DNA of 64,000 nucleotides from NCBI RefSeq assembly GCF_900099815.1, contig NZ_FNCW01000012.1, positions 1 through 64,000 of the forward strand. The letters run 5' to 3'. The notes beneath the pieces were generated by a model. That model was given only the letters and a program-made list of their open reading frames with translations. It was not told the DNA's origin and did not search any database. Source of the DNA: Psychroflexus sediminis (lineage in GTDB: Bacteria > Bacteroidota > Bacteroidia > Flavobacteriales > Flavobacteriaceae). Every line of letters starts with the position of its first letter. Positions within the stretch are counted from its first letter, which is position 1. Positions 33,734-42,472 of this stretch are shown here, one piece after another. The translations under genes and the position numbers were made by a program.

Positions 33734-35344
33734 ATGAGAATCCATTTTTTTAGACCTTTTTTTGTTCTTGTTTTGTTGCTTATGCTGTCGTCATGTGCTC
33801 AGCGTGGGAGACCAGACGGAGGTCCTAGAGACACAGAACCACCTGCGTTTGTGAGCTCTAATCCGGAAAATTATTCGACCAACTATAAAAAAGAAGAGGT
33901 GGTCATTAATTTCGATGAGTATATAATTTTGAAAGAGCCACGTCAGCAAATTTTGTTTTCTCCACCTATAGAACCCCGTCCAAGCATTTACCCCCTGGGT
34001 CCGGCAAGCCGTTACATCAGACTCGATATCCCGCAAGATTCTTTGGAAGAAAAAACGACCTATACCGTGAATTTTGGTACCAGTATTCGGGATAACAATG
34101 AAGGTAATATACTTCCCTATTTTAAGTATGTTTTCTCAACAGGAGATTATGTAGATTCACTTCAGGTGGAAGGAAACGTTTTTGATGCGTATAACCGGCT
34201 TTCAGATGAAAACATTTCTGTGATGCTTTATGCTTTAGATTCTACCTATACAGACTCTGTGGTGTATAATCAATCTCCGCGTTATATCTCCTATGTAAGA
34301 GATTCTACGTCTTTGTTTAGCCTGGAGAATTTGAAATCTGGAAATTATAAAATGGTGGCGATTTCAGATAAAAACAACAATTATAAATTTGATCCCGCTC
34401 AGGATAAAATTGGTTTTGTAGAAGATACAGTGAAAATTCCTACCAACCAGTTGTACGATATTCTGGTGTTTAAAGAAGTCTTGGATTTTGAGGCTTCCCG
34501 GCCCAAGCAAATTTCCAGACAACACTTTGAGTTTGGTTACCAGGGCCGTTTGGAAGATTACAAAATCGACTTGATTTCTGAAACAACAGAGGATTTTGAA
34601 TCTGTATATTTTAAAGATGAAGAAACCGATACCCTACATTATTGGTACAAGCCTTATTTGGAAAAGGACAGCTTACTATTTGCCTTTAGCAATAAGGACA
34701 AAATTGATACGGTTGAAATACGACCTAAGCAAATAGAAAAGGATTCTTTGACTATTTCAGAAGTAAAAATAGATAAAAACAAGCTTTTGGCCAATTTCAA
34801 ACTGAAAGCCAATACGCCAATTTTAAGTTTTGAAAAGGATTCTATCCGCGTGATGACCCAGGATACTTTACCTGTTGCGTTTGACTTAAAGATGGATACG
34901 CTCTACAACCATTTGATATTTGAGTTTGATAAACAAGAAAAAACAACCTATCAAATCAATCTTTCTCCAGGAGCGATCACTGATTTTTTTGAAAATCAAA
35001 ACGACAGCTTAACTTATAATTACAGGACCCGAGCTTATGCCGATTTCGGAAATTTAGCTTTGACGATCAATAACATTGATGAATACCCTGTTATTGTTGA
35101 GCTTCTTGATGAACGAGGGAAGGTAGAATCTTCTGTGTATGAAACTGAAAAGTCTACCGTTTTCTTTAAATTATTGAAACCAGGATATTATTACATCAGA
35201 CTAATTTATGATCTTAACGCCAACGGAAGATGGGATACAGGAGATTTTCTAAAAGGCTTACAACCAGAGCCTGTTCTCTATGAAAATCAGCCTGTGGAGA
35301 TAAGAGCCAACTGGGATGATGTGCTGAACATTAACCTATACTAA
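33734..35344 (+). CDS. Ig-like (Big_5) lipoprotein
   Basis: A lipoprotein of about 536 residues. I choose the ATG at 33734 because it opens directly on a signal peptide with lipobox LSSC; the frame is open back to 33704. After the Cys, RGRPDGGPRDTEPP precedes a bacterial Ig-like domain (Big_5; SSNPENYSTNYKKEEVVINF), a family widespread in gliding Bacteroidota. Later blocks are beta-rich, with KDKNNNYKFDPAQDKIG-like Ca-binding Asp/Asn patterns near 34370 and LNANGRWDTGDFL near the end. Its last 14 bp overlap the convergent nitrilase gene. Confidence 0.85.
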   Translation: MRIHFFRPFFVLVLLLMLSSCAQRGRPDGGPRDTEPPAFVSSNPENYSTNYKKEEVVINFDEYIILKEPRQQILFSPPIEPRPSIYPLGPASRYIRLDIPQDSLEEKTTYTVNFGTSIRDNNEGNILPYFKYVFSTGDYVDSLQVEGNVFDAYNRLSDENISVMLYALDSTYTDSVVYNQSPRYISYVRDSTSLFSLENLKSGNYKMVAISDKNNNYKFDPAQDKIGFVEDTVKIPTNQLYDILVFKEVLDFEASRPKQISRQHFEFGYQGRLEDYKIDLISETTEDFESVYFKDEETDTLHYWYKPYLEKDSLLFAFSNKDKIDTVEIRPKQIEKDSLTISEVKIDKNKLLANFKLKANTPILSFEKDSIRVMTQDTLPVAFDLKMDTLYNHLIFEFDKQEKTTYQINLSPGAITDFFENQNDSLTYNYRTRAYADFGNLALTINNIDEYPVIVELLDERGKVESSVYETEKSTVFFKLLKPGYYYIRLIYDLNANGRWDTGDFLKGLQPEPVLYENQPVEIRANWDDVLNINLY

Positions 35345-36107
35345 ATGAATCCTTGTCTTTTAAAAATCCCAATTTATCTCTAAGTTCATAAAGATGAGAC
35401 TTTTCAAGGGTTATGGTTTGTATGGCTTCTTTTTCTGGATCGTGTTCGCTCAGAGATTTGCCAAGGGCGTCATAAGCAGACGAATGGCCAACGTAAGGGA
35501 AGCTATTGCCATCGGTACCAATGATGTTGAGTCCAATGCAATAACTCATGTTTTCAACTGCTCTGGCCTGTAACAAAATATCCCAGGCAGAAACGCGCTT
35601 TTCGGGCCAGTTGGCGACATAAATTAAGACCTCATAATCATCCTTATTCCTCGCCCAAACCGGAAAGCGAAGGTCGTAACAAACCTGTAAACACAGTTTC
35701 CAGCCTTTATACTCCACAACACATCTTTCGTTGCCAGGCGTGTAGGTTTCATGCTCCCTGGCCAAAGTAAACAGGTGTTTTTTATCATATTTTGAAACGT
35801 TTCCGCCGGGTTCTACAAAAAACATCCTGTTGAAATACTTTCCGTGTTCTTTTATCATCGCACTACCGGTGATGGCAGCCTGATACATTTTAGACTGAGC
35901 TTTCATCCATCCTAAAACCTCCTCTACTTCTTCAGCATGAGTTTCAGCATTCATGGAGAAACCAGTAGTGAACATCTCCGGCAGAATAATCAAATCTGTA
36001 TCTGACGGGCATTCGGAAAGTTTATTCTCAAAATGGGCCTTGTTGGCTTTGGGATTTTCCCAGGTGAGTTCGGTTTGTATGTAAGTGACTTTAAGGGATT
36101 CGCTCAT
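35331..36107 (-). CDS. Nitrilase-family omega-amidase
   Basis: A 258-residue carbon-nitrogen hydrolase with the triad Glu (LPEMF, about 44), Lys (YDKKHLF, about 110) and Cys (LQVCYDLRFPVW, about 143). Sequence context (TTGFSM, LFTLAREHETYTPG, NWPEKR) fits the YafV/Nit2 branch, whose members deamidate 2-oxoglutaramate or 2-oxosuccinamate to complete transaminase-driven methionine salvage. No methionine-salvage neighbours are visible. Convergent overlap of 14 bp with the Ig-like lipoprotein gene. Confidence 0.9.
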   Translation of the reverse strand: MSESLKVTYIQTELTWENPKANKAHFENKLSECPSDTDLIILPEMFTTGFSMNAETHAEEVEEVLGWMKAQSKMYQAAITGSAMIKEHGKYFNRMFFVEPGGNVSKYDKKHLFTLAREHETYTPGNERCVVEYKGWKLCLQVCYDLRFPVWARNKDDYEVLIYVANWPEKRVSAWDILLQARAVENMSYCIGLNIIGTDGNSFPYVGHSSAYDALGKSLSEHDPEKEAIQTITLEKSHLYELRDKLGFLKDKDSFSIG

Positions 36108-36198
36108 AGCACTAAATTAAAAAATTAAAACTAATTTGATGATTCCAATCCTTATTTCTTTGTCAGTTGGATCAAATTAAGCTATTAAAAGTGGTTTT

Positions 36199-37221
36199 GT
36201 CTGTTTAGAAACTTCATATCGGGAACTTAAAGACTACCCGCACCAGCCTGTATCTTAAGGCACAGGTTATGGATAATCAACTTAGAGTTATGAATTACCC
36301 AAAGCCATATTCAAAACAAATGGCGTACCTAAGGGCACGCTGACTTGGGTTCCGCTTTAAGTTTTACCAATCTATAGTCCCTAACGGGACAGATTAATGT
36401 TTTCGATTTTGAGTAAGTTGATAAAACTTAGAAGTTGAATTGTCGATTTACTTCTCTTGAATTAAATATCAAACTCTGATTATTAGCTTTTGCTTCATCT
36501 GCTTTATGGGTAGAGTTGTCTCGTTAAAGACTTCATATCGGAAAGGAAAAGACTACACGTACGACTTTGTGCCGTTAGGTACAGGATATGGATAATCAAC
36601 TTAGAGTTATGGATTACCCAAAGCAATATTCAAAACATATAGCGTACCTAAAGGCACGCTGGTTCAGTTGACGCGTTAGCTTTTACCAATCTATAGCCCC
36701 TAACGGGACAGGTTACATACTTTTTTAAAGAAGAAGATTTATAGATTTAAAATTGAGTTTAGCTATATAGCTTCAAGGCTTTACATCATAACCTTTTTTA
36801 AAACCTTATGTTGGAATTGTCTGGTTAGAGACTTTATATCGGTAACTTGAAATAGCCCTTTTGACATCTTGTGCCGTTAGGTACAGAATATGAATAGTGA
36901 AGACCTGTCTAAAACATATGGCGTACCTGACAGCACGCTGACTTGAGTTCCGCTCTAGGTTTTACCAATCTATAGTCTCTAGCAGGACAGGTTGAATCAC
37001 AACTGTTTTGAGTGATTTTGTAAATTTTAGGACTCGGATTGATTTACCATTTTAAATCGGTGAATCGAACTTTTATTACAAGTGTTTTGCTTCATCTGAT
37101 CTATGGGTAGAGTTGTCTCGTTAGAGACTTCATATCGGTAAGGAAAAGACTACACGTACGACTTTGTGCCGTTAGGTACAGGATATGTTATATTACTTGT
37201 ATTTTGCTCTTGATGGGACAG
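36199..37221. repeat. Hairpin-repeat array A, four units
   Basis: This 1.1-kb gap has no gene. It holds four copies of a composite repeat at 36199-36392, 36518-36711, 36819-36990 and 37115-37221 (last one truncated), spaced 296-319 bp. Each full unit carries four hairpins: GTCTCGTTAGAGAC followed by TTCATATCGG, then GTGCCGTTAGGTAC, then their inverted relatives GCGTACCTAAGGGCACGC and TACCAATCTATAGTCCCTAACGGGAC split over two cores (CCAATCTATAG and GTCCCTAACGGGAC). So each unit is roughly an inverted repeat built from REP-like palindromes with a GTTA loop. Units 2 and 4 are almost identical for about 100 bp. Confidence 0.85.
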
Positions 37222-37234
37222 ATCCAATATCTAC

Positions 37235-38104
37235 TCAATAGGTTTTTGTCATATCCTCATCCACAACGATAATAAAATTTGCTTTGTTGTGGTGTTCTTC
37301 ACCTAAACTATTCAATTCATTTTGTTCTACGGTGGAGATGGTAAGAATATTCACATCTGGGTTGTAGGTTTTCAAATACCAGTAAATCCCCTCGAAATCA
37401 TTGGAATGGTAACTGCCGTTGAGGTGAAAGAACACCTGATTGGGCTGTAAGTTCTTCAGGATAAAATGTGCCATGGTCGCATCTTTTATAGCCTGTGCTT
37501 TCACAAGGTCTTCACCACCATGACCGCCCATCATGTCAAGCATGTTTTGGTAGGAACTTAAACTCATGTCAAACGGAATGGGCAAAGGGGGCATTAACTC
37601 ATATTCGACTTTGGAAAGCGAATCCAAAGCTGAAAAGCCTCCATTTTTGTACACTTTTGTAGCATAAGGTCTGGGAATATTGGTGGCGATAAACGGGGTT
37701 GAGGTCGATTTTGCAAAGTCCACAATTGGCTTATAATCGGTTGCATAATTCGTCCATACCCTTGCTTTTTTTCTGAATTCGCTTTCTGCCAGACTATCCC
37801 TAAGGTAAAGATCGAGTGCCTTCTGGGTGTCAGTTTCGAACATTTCTGCACCCAGAATAAGATTGATGCTGTCTTTTTTCAAGTCAGAAACCAGTTCAAA
37901 CTGAAGCCAGTGTGAAATCGGATTGTTGTGAAATTCACCAAACAAAACCACATCCGTTTGTGAGATGCTATCCAAAACACTTCGATACGTGATGGGTTCC
38001 CCGACCTGGCTAAAGAGTTCAAAAGCCTTTTTCTCTTGAGCCTGTGTACTGAAAACGCTTATTAAATACAATAATGTAAAACTCGAAATGAGTGTTTGTT
38101 TCAT
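37235..38104 (-). CDS. ChaN-like haem-binding protein
   Basis: A 289-residue exported protein with a signal peptide (cleavage near STQAQ, about 22). It has the ChaN/Tiki-like fold markers DVVLFGEFHNNPISHWLQ, ILGAEMFETD, FIATNIPRPYA and FFHLNGSYHSNDF. ChaN-family proteins bind cofacial haems and are linked to iron uptake. The start overlaps the KilA-N gene stop by 4 bp (ATGA). Its 3' end abuts repeat array A (14 bp). Confidence 0.85.
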   Translation of the reverse strand: MKQTLISSFTLLYLISVFSTQAQEKKAFELFSQVGEPITYRSVLDSISQTDVVLFGEFHNNPISHWLQFELVSDLKKDSINLILGAEMFETDTQKALDLYLRDSLAESEFRKKARVWTNYATDYKPIVDFAKSTSTPFIATNIPRPYATKVYKNGGFSALDSLSKVEYELMPPLPIPFDMSLSSYQNMLDMMGGHGGEDLVKAQAIKDATMAHFILKNLQPNQVFFHLNGSYHSNDFEGIYWYLKTYNPDVNILTISTVEQNELNSLGEEHHNKANFIIVVDEDMTKTY

Positions 38105-38499
38105 GGTTTTATCTGTTTTCTATTTACCAAAGATTTCATCTGATTGATAGCGATTTGATTGAGTTTTTCCAGACGTTCTGATTGAGGCAAGTCTTGATTA
38201 TTGAATACAGCATTGGTTGCTTCAATCCACCGCTTAGGAGTTAAAACGAAACTATTAAGTCCTGCTTGTTTTTTAAACCCCTCGAATTCGAGGGGTTTAA
38301 AATTAGTATTATATATACTTTCCCAGAACCCAAGCAGCTCAATTGTGTTTCTATTTCTTAACCAGTTTTGAATAATGGTATCACTATGTGCAGAGTCTTT
38401 GTATTTAGCAATATCTGTTAAGGAGATGTAATCTTCTTTTTCATATTTAAAGAGACTTATGCTCCAGCCTTTAACCTCTATTTTTTGATTCTTTGCCAT
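38101..38499 (-). CDS. KilA-N protein with internal in-frame deletion
   Basis: From the ATG at 38499 (MAKNQKIEVKGW) this gives 132 residues; the frame is open back to 38553. The first 100 residues match KilA-N domain proteins of Bacteroidota (DYISLTDIAKYKD, IIQNWLRNRNTIELLGFWE, TPKRWIEATNA). The normal continuation through the conserved middle and its GGTFAHKDIA block is missing. The frame jumps to a tail (LPQSERLEKLNQIAINQMKSL) that in full-length proteins of about 270 residues is the C-terminus. About 130-140 residues are therefore deleted in frame, from my memory of the family. KilA-N proteins come from phages and mobile DNA. Probably nonfunctional. Stop overlaps the chaN-like start. Confidence 0.8.
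   Translation of the reverse strand: MAKNQKIEVKGWSISLFKYEKEDYISLTDIAKYKDSAHSDTIIQNWLRNRNTIELLGFWESIYNTNFKPLEFEGFKKQAGLNSFVLTPKRWIEATNAVFNNQDLPQSERLEKLNQIAINQMKSLVNRKQIKP
38271..38302. repeat. 32-bp perfect palindrome inside the KilA-N gene
   Basis: TTTTAAACCCCTCGAA at 38271-38286 is followed directly by its exact reverse complement, with no loop. It encodes part of FKPLEFEGFKK, a conserved stretch of the KilA-N protein, so codon choice alone makes it palindromic. Confidence 0.85.
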
Positions 38500-38672
38500 A
38501 GACACTAATTTAATGATAAACAATTTAGCATTATTTCTCTTGCGAAAAACCATAGCTAAAGCTGAACATGAGCAAAAGCATTAAACCTATGTTGAAATTT
38601 TTGGTCATAATAAAAAGCATCAAGGCTTAAAGTTAGTAAGATTTCGACTCTTAGCTTTCTGCGAAAACCTGT

Positions 38673-38680
38673 TATATTTG
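38673..38680 (+). promoter_or_regulatory. -7 promoter element for the S9 peptidase gene
   Basis: TATATTTG fits TAnnTTTG and lies 25 bp before the ATG. Confidence 0.45.
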
Positions 38681-38705
38681 AATAATTCTCAAAATAAAAT
38701 ACCCC

Positions 38706-41057
38706 ATGACTCTATCTCTACGAATTCTTAGTGTGGCACTTCTGGCAAGCCTTAGCGGATTTGCACAATCCGACCTGTCTGTCCAAAAAATCATGCAAGA
38801 TCCCAACTGGATGGGCACATTTCCCTCTGATGTCGCATGGAACGAACAATCCGATGTGATTTACTTTGATTATAATCCGGAACAGGAGGTATCGGATTCG
38901 CTGTATAAAATCAGTTTAAAAAACACTTCTGAAATACAAAAAGTGAGCATGGATGAAATCAAAACAAAAGTTTCATCTAGGGGCGATTATAACGCTAAAC
39001 ACACGGCAAAGCTTTATGTGAAATCAGGCGATTTATACCGCTATGACATCAGGAAAAATCAAACCCATCTGGTTTTGGATTTAGGGGAACGCATCAGCAG
39101 TCCAAAGTTCATCACCGATTCTGAATATGCCTTTATCACTAATAACAATCTCTACATTTATAATGCGGATCAGGGGCAAATTCAGAAAAAAACCAACCTA
39201 CAATCCGGGAGTTCCAAAGACAAAGATTCCAAAAAATCTGAGAAAAATCAATGGCTGGAAGAGGAGAACTTAAGCCTTTTGGAAGAGGTTCGGGTTCAAA
39301 AAGAAAACCGAGAGTTAAGAGAAAAAAACAGAGAATTATTACGAGAAGATTCTTACACGTTTTACCTGGATAAACAAAGAGCTTTCAACTTCAACATTAG
39401 TGAAACAGGTAATTTTTTGACTTTTCAGACCTACACACCAGAGTCTGGAGATAATACGGGAGTCCCCGATTATATCAATGCTTCAGGCTACACCGAAATG
39501 CTCAATGCCAGAAGCAAAGTCGGCGACCAAACCGCACAAAGAGATTTATATATCTATCATATTCAAAAGGATACGGTCTATAAAGTGGATGTGTCTTCCC
39601 TGCCTGGCATCACCGATTTGCCAGAATACACCGAAAACTATCCGGACCGGGAATGGGAAGCAAAGCAGAGGGCGGTAAGCTTTTCGGATGTGAAGTTTTC
39701 ATCCCAGGATGCGCATGCCGTGGTGGCAATAAGAGCACAGGACAACAAAGACCGCTGGATTTCTCTGCTGAATCTGGATACAGGAAGCTTGGAAAATTTA
39801 GATAGACAGCACGACGAAGCCTGGATTGCCGGACCAGGTATTGGCAGTTATTACGGAGGTGGTACATTGGGATGGCTCGCAGACGATAAACACGTCTATT
39901 ACCAGTCTGAAGCCACGGGTTACTCCCATCTTTACCTTCATGATGTTGACAAAAACAAGCAAAAGCAACTGACCAGCGGAAATTACGAAGTCTTTGATCC
40001 GCAATTATCCAGGGATAAGAAATCCTGGTTTTTTACCTCTTCGGAGGTGCATCCCGGGGAACGTCATTTTTACAAAATGCCAGTCATGGGTGGGAATAAA
40101 ACTCAGCTGACCTCTATGGAAGGCAATAATAAGGTGGAACTTTCTCCTGATGAAAAACACATGGCCATCTTGTTTTCCAGTTCAAACACGCCGGAAGAGC
40201 TTTACCTAAAGCCCACCAAAGCAAACGCCAAGGCAAAACAACTCACCGAGGGTCAGTCAGAAGCCTTTAGTGCCTATACCTGGAGAATGCCGGAGCTTAT
40301 ACAGTTTGAAGCTGAAGACGGAGCAAAACCCTATGCCAGGCTTTACAGACCCGAGGAAAGCGTCAATAATCATGCAGCAGTCATTTTTGTACATGGGGCG
40401 GGCTATTTGCAAAACGCCCACAAGTGGTGGTCGAGTTACTTTAGAGAATATATGTTTCATAACCTGTTAACAGACCTGGGTTACACGGTTTTGGATATCG
40501 ATTACCGGGGAAGTGCGGGATATGGCAGAGACTGGCGAACAGGAATCTACCGACATATGGGCGGTAAAGACTTATCTGACCAGGTCGATGGCGCCGAATA
40601 TCTGGTAGAAAACTTTGAGATCAACCCTGATAAAATAGGCATTTATGGAGGAAGTTACGGTGGTTTCATTACCCTGATGGCCATGTTCAACGAGCCAGAT
40701 ACCTTTGCTGCAGGAGCCGCCTTGCGTTCGGTGACCGACTGGGCGCATTATAACCATGGGTATACGTCCAATATTTTGAACGAGCCACATCTGGATCCTA
40801 TCGCCTACAGAAAATCTTCCCCAATTTACTTTGCGGAAGGCCTGGAAGGGCATCTGTTGATCGCTCACGGGATTGTGGATACCAATGTTCATTTTCAGGA
40901 TGTGGTGAGGCTTTCTCAACGGCTTATCGAACTGGAAAAAGAGGACTGGGAACTGGCGGTTTACCCGGTTGAAGGTCACGGTTTCACGCAGCCCAGCAGC
41001 TGGACCGATGAATACCGACGTATCCTCGATCTTTTTGAAAGAACGATTGGAAAATAG
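38706..41057 (+). CDS. S9-family prolyl oligopeptidase (DPP IV-like)
   Basis: A 783-residue exported serine peptidase with a signal peptide (ending near GFAQ, about 21). An N-terminal beta-propeller with a charged helical insert (about 165-215, rich in Glu, Lys and Arg) is followed by an alpha/beta-hydrolase domain. The nucleophile is in GGSYGG (Ser about 650), the Asp in HGIVDTNVHFQD and the His in VEGHGF. Such enzymes trim dipeptides or cleave oligopeptides in the periplasm. It lies between the two hairpin-repeat arrays, transcribed alone. Confidence 0.93.
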   Translation: MTLSLRILSVALLASLSGFAQSDLSVQKIMQDPNWMGTFPSDVAWNEQSDVIYFDYNPEQEVSDSLYKISLKNTSEIQKVSMDEIKTKVSSRGDYNAKHTAKLYVKSGDLYRYDIRKNQTHLVLDLGERISSPKFITDSEYAFITNNNLYIYNADQGQIQKKTNLQSGSSKDKDSKKSEKNQWLEEENLSLLEEVRVQKENRELREKNRELLREDSYTFYLDKQRAFNFNISETGNFLTFQTYTPESGDNTGVPDYINASGYTEMLNARSKVGDQTAQRDLYIYHIQKDTVYKVDVSSLPGITDLPEYTENYPDREWEAKQRAVSFSDVKFSSQDAHAVVAIRAQDNKDRWISLLNLDTGSLENLDRQHDEAWIAGPGIGSYYGGGTLGWLADDKHVYYQSEATGYSHLYLHDVDKNKQKQLTSGNYEVFDPQLSRDKKSWFFTSSEVHPGERHFYKMPVMGGNKTQLTSMEGNNKVELSPDEKHMAILFSSSNTPEELYLKPTKANAKAKQLTEGQSEAFSAYTWRMPELIQFEAEDGAKPYARLYRPEESVNNHAAVIFVHGAGYLQNAHKWWSSYFREYMFHNLLTDLGYTVLDIDYRGSAGYGRDWRTGIYRHMGGKDLSDQVDGAEYLVENFEINPDKIGIYGGSYGGFITLMAMFNEPDTFAAGAALRSVTDWAHYNHGYTSNILNEPHLDPIAYRKSSPIYFAEGLEGHLLIAHGIVDTNVHFQDVVRLSQRLIELEKEDWELAVYPVEGHGFTQPSSWTDEYRRILDLFERTIGK

Positions 41058-41140
41058 AGAGAAGATATTAGATATCAGAAGTTAGATGTAAAGAAGGACA
41101 TTTAGATTCAATAAACAAGAAACAGGATAACATAAACCTT

Positions 41141-41794
41141 ACAAATCATATCGTGTACCTAATGGCACACTGGCTGGGTTACATTTTGTTTTTACCAATG
41201 GATAGTCCCTAGCGGGACAGGTGAAATGTTTCTGTTTTTAAACAAGTTAATGAGATTAAGAACTTGAGTTGTTGATAAACTTATCTTGAATTAATTCATC
41301 AAGCTTTGATGATAAGAGCTTTTTTATTGTTAGAATTGTCTCGTTAGAGACTTTAAATCGGTAACTTTGGAAACACCCTATACCATCAAGTGCCTTTAGG
41401 TACTTGATATGTACAATCCAAAACGGCACTCCCACATGCATATGGCGTACCTAAGGGCACGCTGGCTCAGGTAACGCTTTAGGTTTTACCAATGGATAGT
41501 TCCTAAGGGGACAGGTTTTATGTTTTTAGTCCAAGCCTTTGAGTTTTAGTTTTGGTTTGGCGTTGACTTTAGAAAAAGAAAAACTGCCTTTTAAAAAGTA
41601 GTTTTGGTCGTTTGATTTTTTGTCTCGTTAGAGACTTTATATCGGTAACTTGAAAAAGACCCTGTCAATACTGTGCCTTTAGGTACAGGATATGAATAAC
41701 CTGAATGAACACTTCAAACATATAGCGTACCTAAGGGCACGCTGGCTTAGGTAAAGGTTTAGCTTTTACCAATGGATAGTCCCTAACGGGACAG
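41141..41794. repeat. Hairpin-repeat array B, three units
   Basis: Same repeat family as array A: a right half at 41141-41220 and two full units at 41338-41514 and 41622-41794 (period 284 bp). Cores GTCTCGTTAGAGAC, GTGCCTTTAGGTAC, GCGTACCTAAGGGCACGC and GTCCCTAACGGGAC are all present, with small sequence drift. The spacer between half-unit and unit 6 resembles the one in array A. No gene is seen from 41058 to 41896. Confidence 0.85.
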
Positions 41795-41896
41795 GTTGTA
41801 CGTTTTTTTTAAGTCCAAGTCTTAGCATTGGGCTTGATGTTGACTTTAGAAATAAGAAAAACCGTCTTGATAGGCGGTTTAAATTAAAATTCTGGA

Positions 41897-42058
41897 TTAT
41901 TTTTTCAATTTCACAGTAAGAACAATTAAAATCATAGAAGTTGCATACATGGCATAAGTAAACCAGATGCTAAGATTATAATCCGTTAAATATTTCAAGT
42001 AAAGTATTAATGAGATTATAATAATGCAAACTAGAATTAAAAATTTAATTAGAGTCAT
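41897..42058 (-). CDS. 53-residue two-helix membrane protein, possible immunity protein
   Basis: The frame starts with an ATG overlapping the stop of the double-glycine peptide gene (ATGA at 42055-42058), so its translation is coupled to it. It has two hydrophobic helices (about 4-20 and 31-47) joined by KYLTDYN and ends in a basic tail (KLKK). Size and topology match small bacteriocin-immunity membrane proteins, but no family is recognised. Function is inferred from coupling only. Confidence 0.65.
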   Translation of the reverse strand: MTLIKFLILVCIIIISLILYLKYLTDYNLSIWFTYAMYATSMILIVLTVKLKK

Positions 42059-42201
42059 GCCATTTCATTGATTATGCACGATGCTTCTATTGCTAATAAT
42101 GCAATTCCTCCTAAACTAGCTATTGCTAAGCCACATATTATGTCACCGCCATCAAGTCCTCCATGCATATTCTCCATCTGAGTTAATTCTAAATTTTTCA
42201 T
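42055..42201 (-). CDS. Double-glycine leader, bacteriocin-like peptide
   Basis: A 48-residue peptide from the ATG at 42201 (an ATG two codons upstream is possible, and the frame is open to 42279). The leader MKNLELTQMENMHGG has the typical Leu/Glu/Met pattern of GG leaders cut by C39 peptidase ABC exporters; a second GG follows (GLDGG). The core after GG is DIICGLAIASLGGIALLAI and then EASCIINEMA: a small, hydrophobic, Gly/Ala-rich segment with two Cys 19 residues apart, similar in style to class IIb (lactobin/cerein-like) peptides of Bacteroidota. No exporter gene is adjacent; only a relic exists at 26.2 kb. The next gene is coupled by ATGA overlap. Confidence 0.75.
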   Translation of the reverse strand: MKNLELTQMENMHGGLDGGDIICGLAIASLGGIALLAIEASCIINEMA

Positions 42202-42232
42202 AATCATAAGTATTAAGATAAAGCCAAGCAAG

Positions 42233-42323
42233 TGCCGAGCAAAACTCGAGCATCCTCGAAAACCTACGGAAATTTTCAATTTCCTGGTTTTCGGGATTTG
42301 TGAGATTTAAAATTGTGCTCGAC
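42233..42323. repeat. About 90-bp imperfect palindrome
   Basis: The inner stem (42257-42293) pairs CGAAAACC and GGAAATT with AATTTCC and GGTTTTCG, leaving a 3-nt bulge on one side, 1 nt on the other and a 3-nt loop. Outer arms GCCGAGCA (42235-42242) and TGCTCGAC (42316-42323) pair with one mismatch. GTTAGCT follows directly. It lies just upstream of the GG-peptide gene and may be a leader structure, a MITE end or an attC-like site. Confidence 0.6.
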
Positions 42324-42358
42324 GTTAGCTAGATTAAGCCTAATTAATCTGGGGAATT

Positions 42359-42424
42359 GTCCCGACAGGGACTTTATATAAATGGCTTCTGTTTTTAGTT
42401 ATAGATAGTCTTATTCTGGACATT
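42359..42424. repeat. Degenerate hairpin-repeat unit
   Basis: GTCCCGACAGGGAC followed by TTTATATAAATGG, and later a partial closing half ending TCTGGACA. A decayed member of the family in arrays A and B, placed between the GG-peptide locus and ppx. Confidence 0.6.
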
Positions 42425-42472
42425 AAAACATATTTTAAGTGAATGCTAAACTAGGATGATATTTATCTCAGT

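Noticed and set aside
36199-41794. Hairpin-repeat arrays read as CRISPR
   Set aside because: The period is about 300 bp, the inter-unit sequences are also related to each other, units contain mirrored palindromes, and no cas genes are present.
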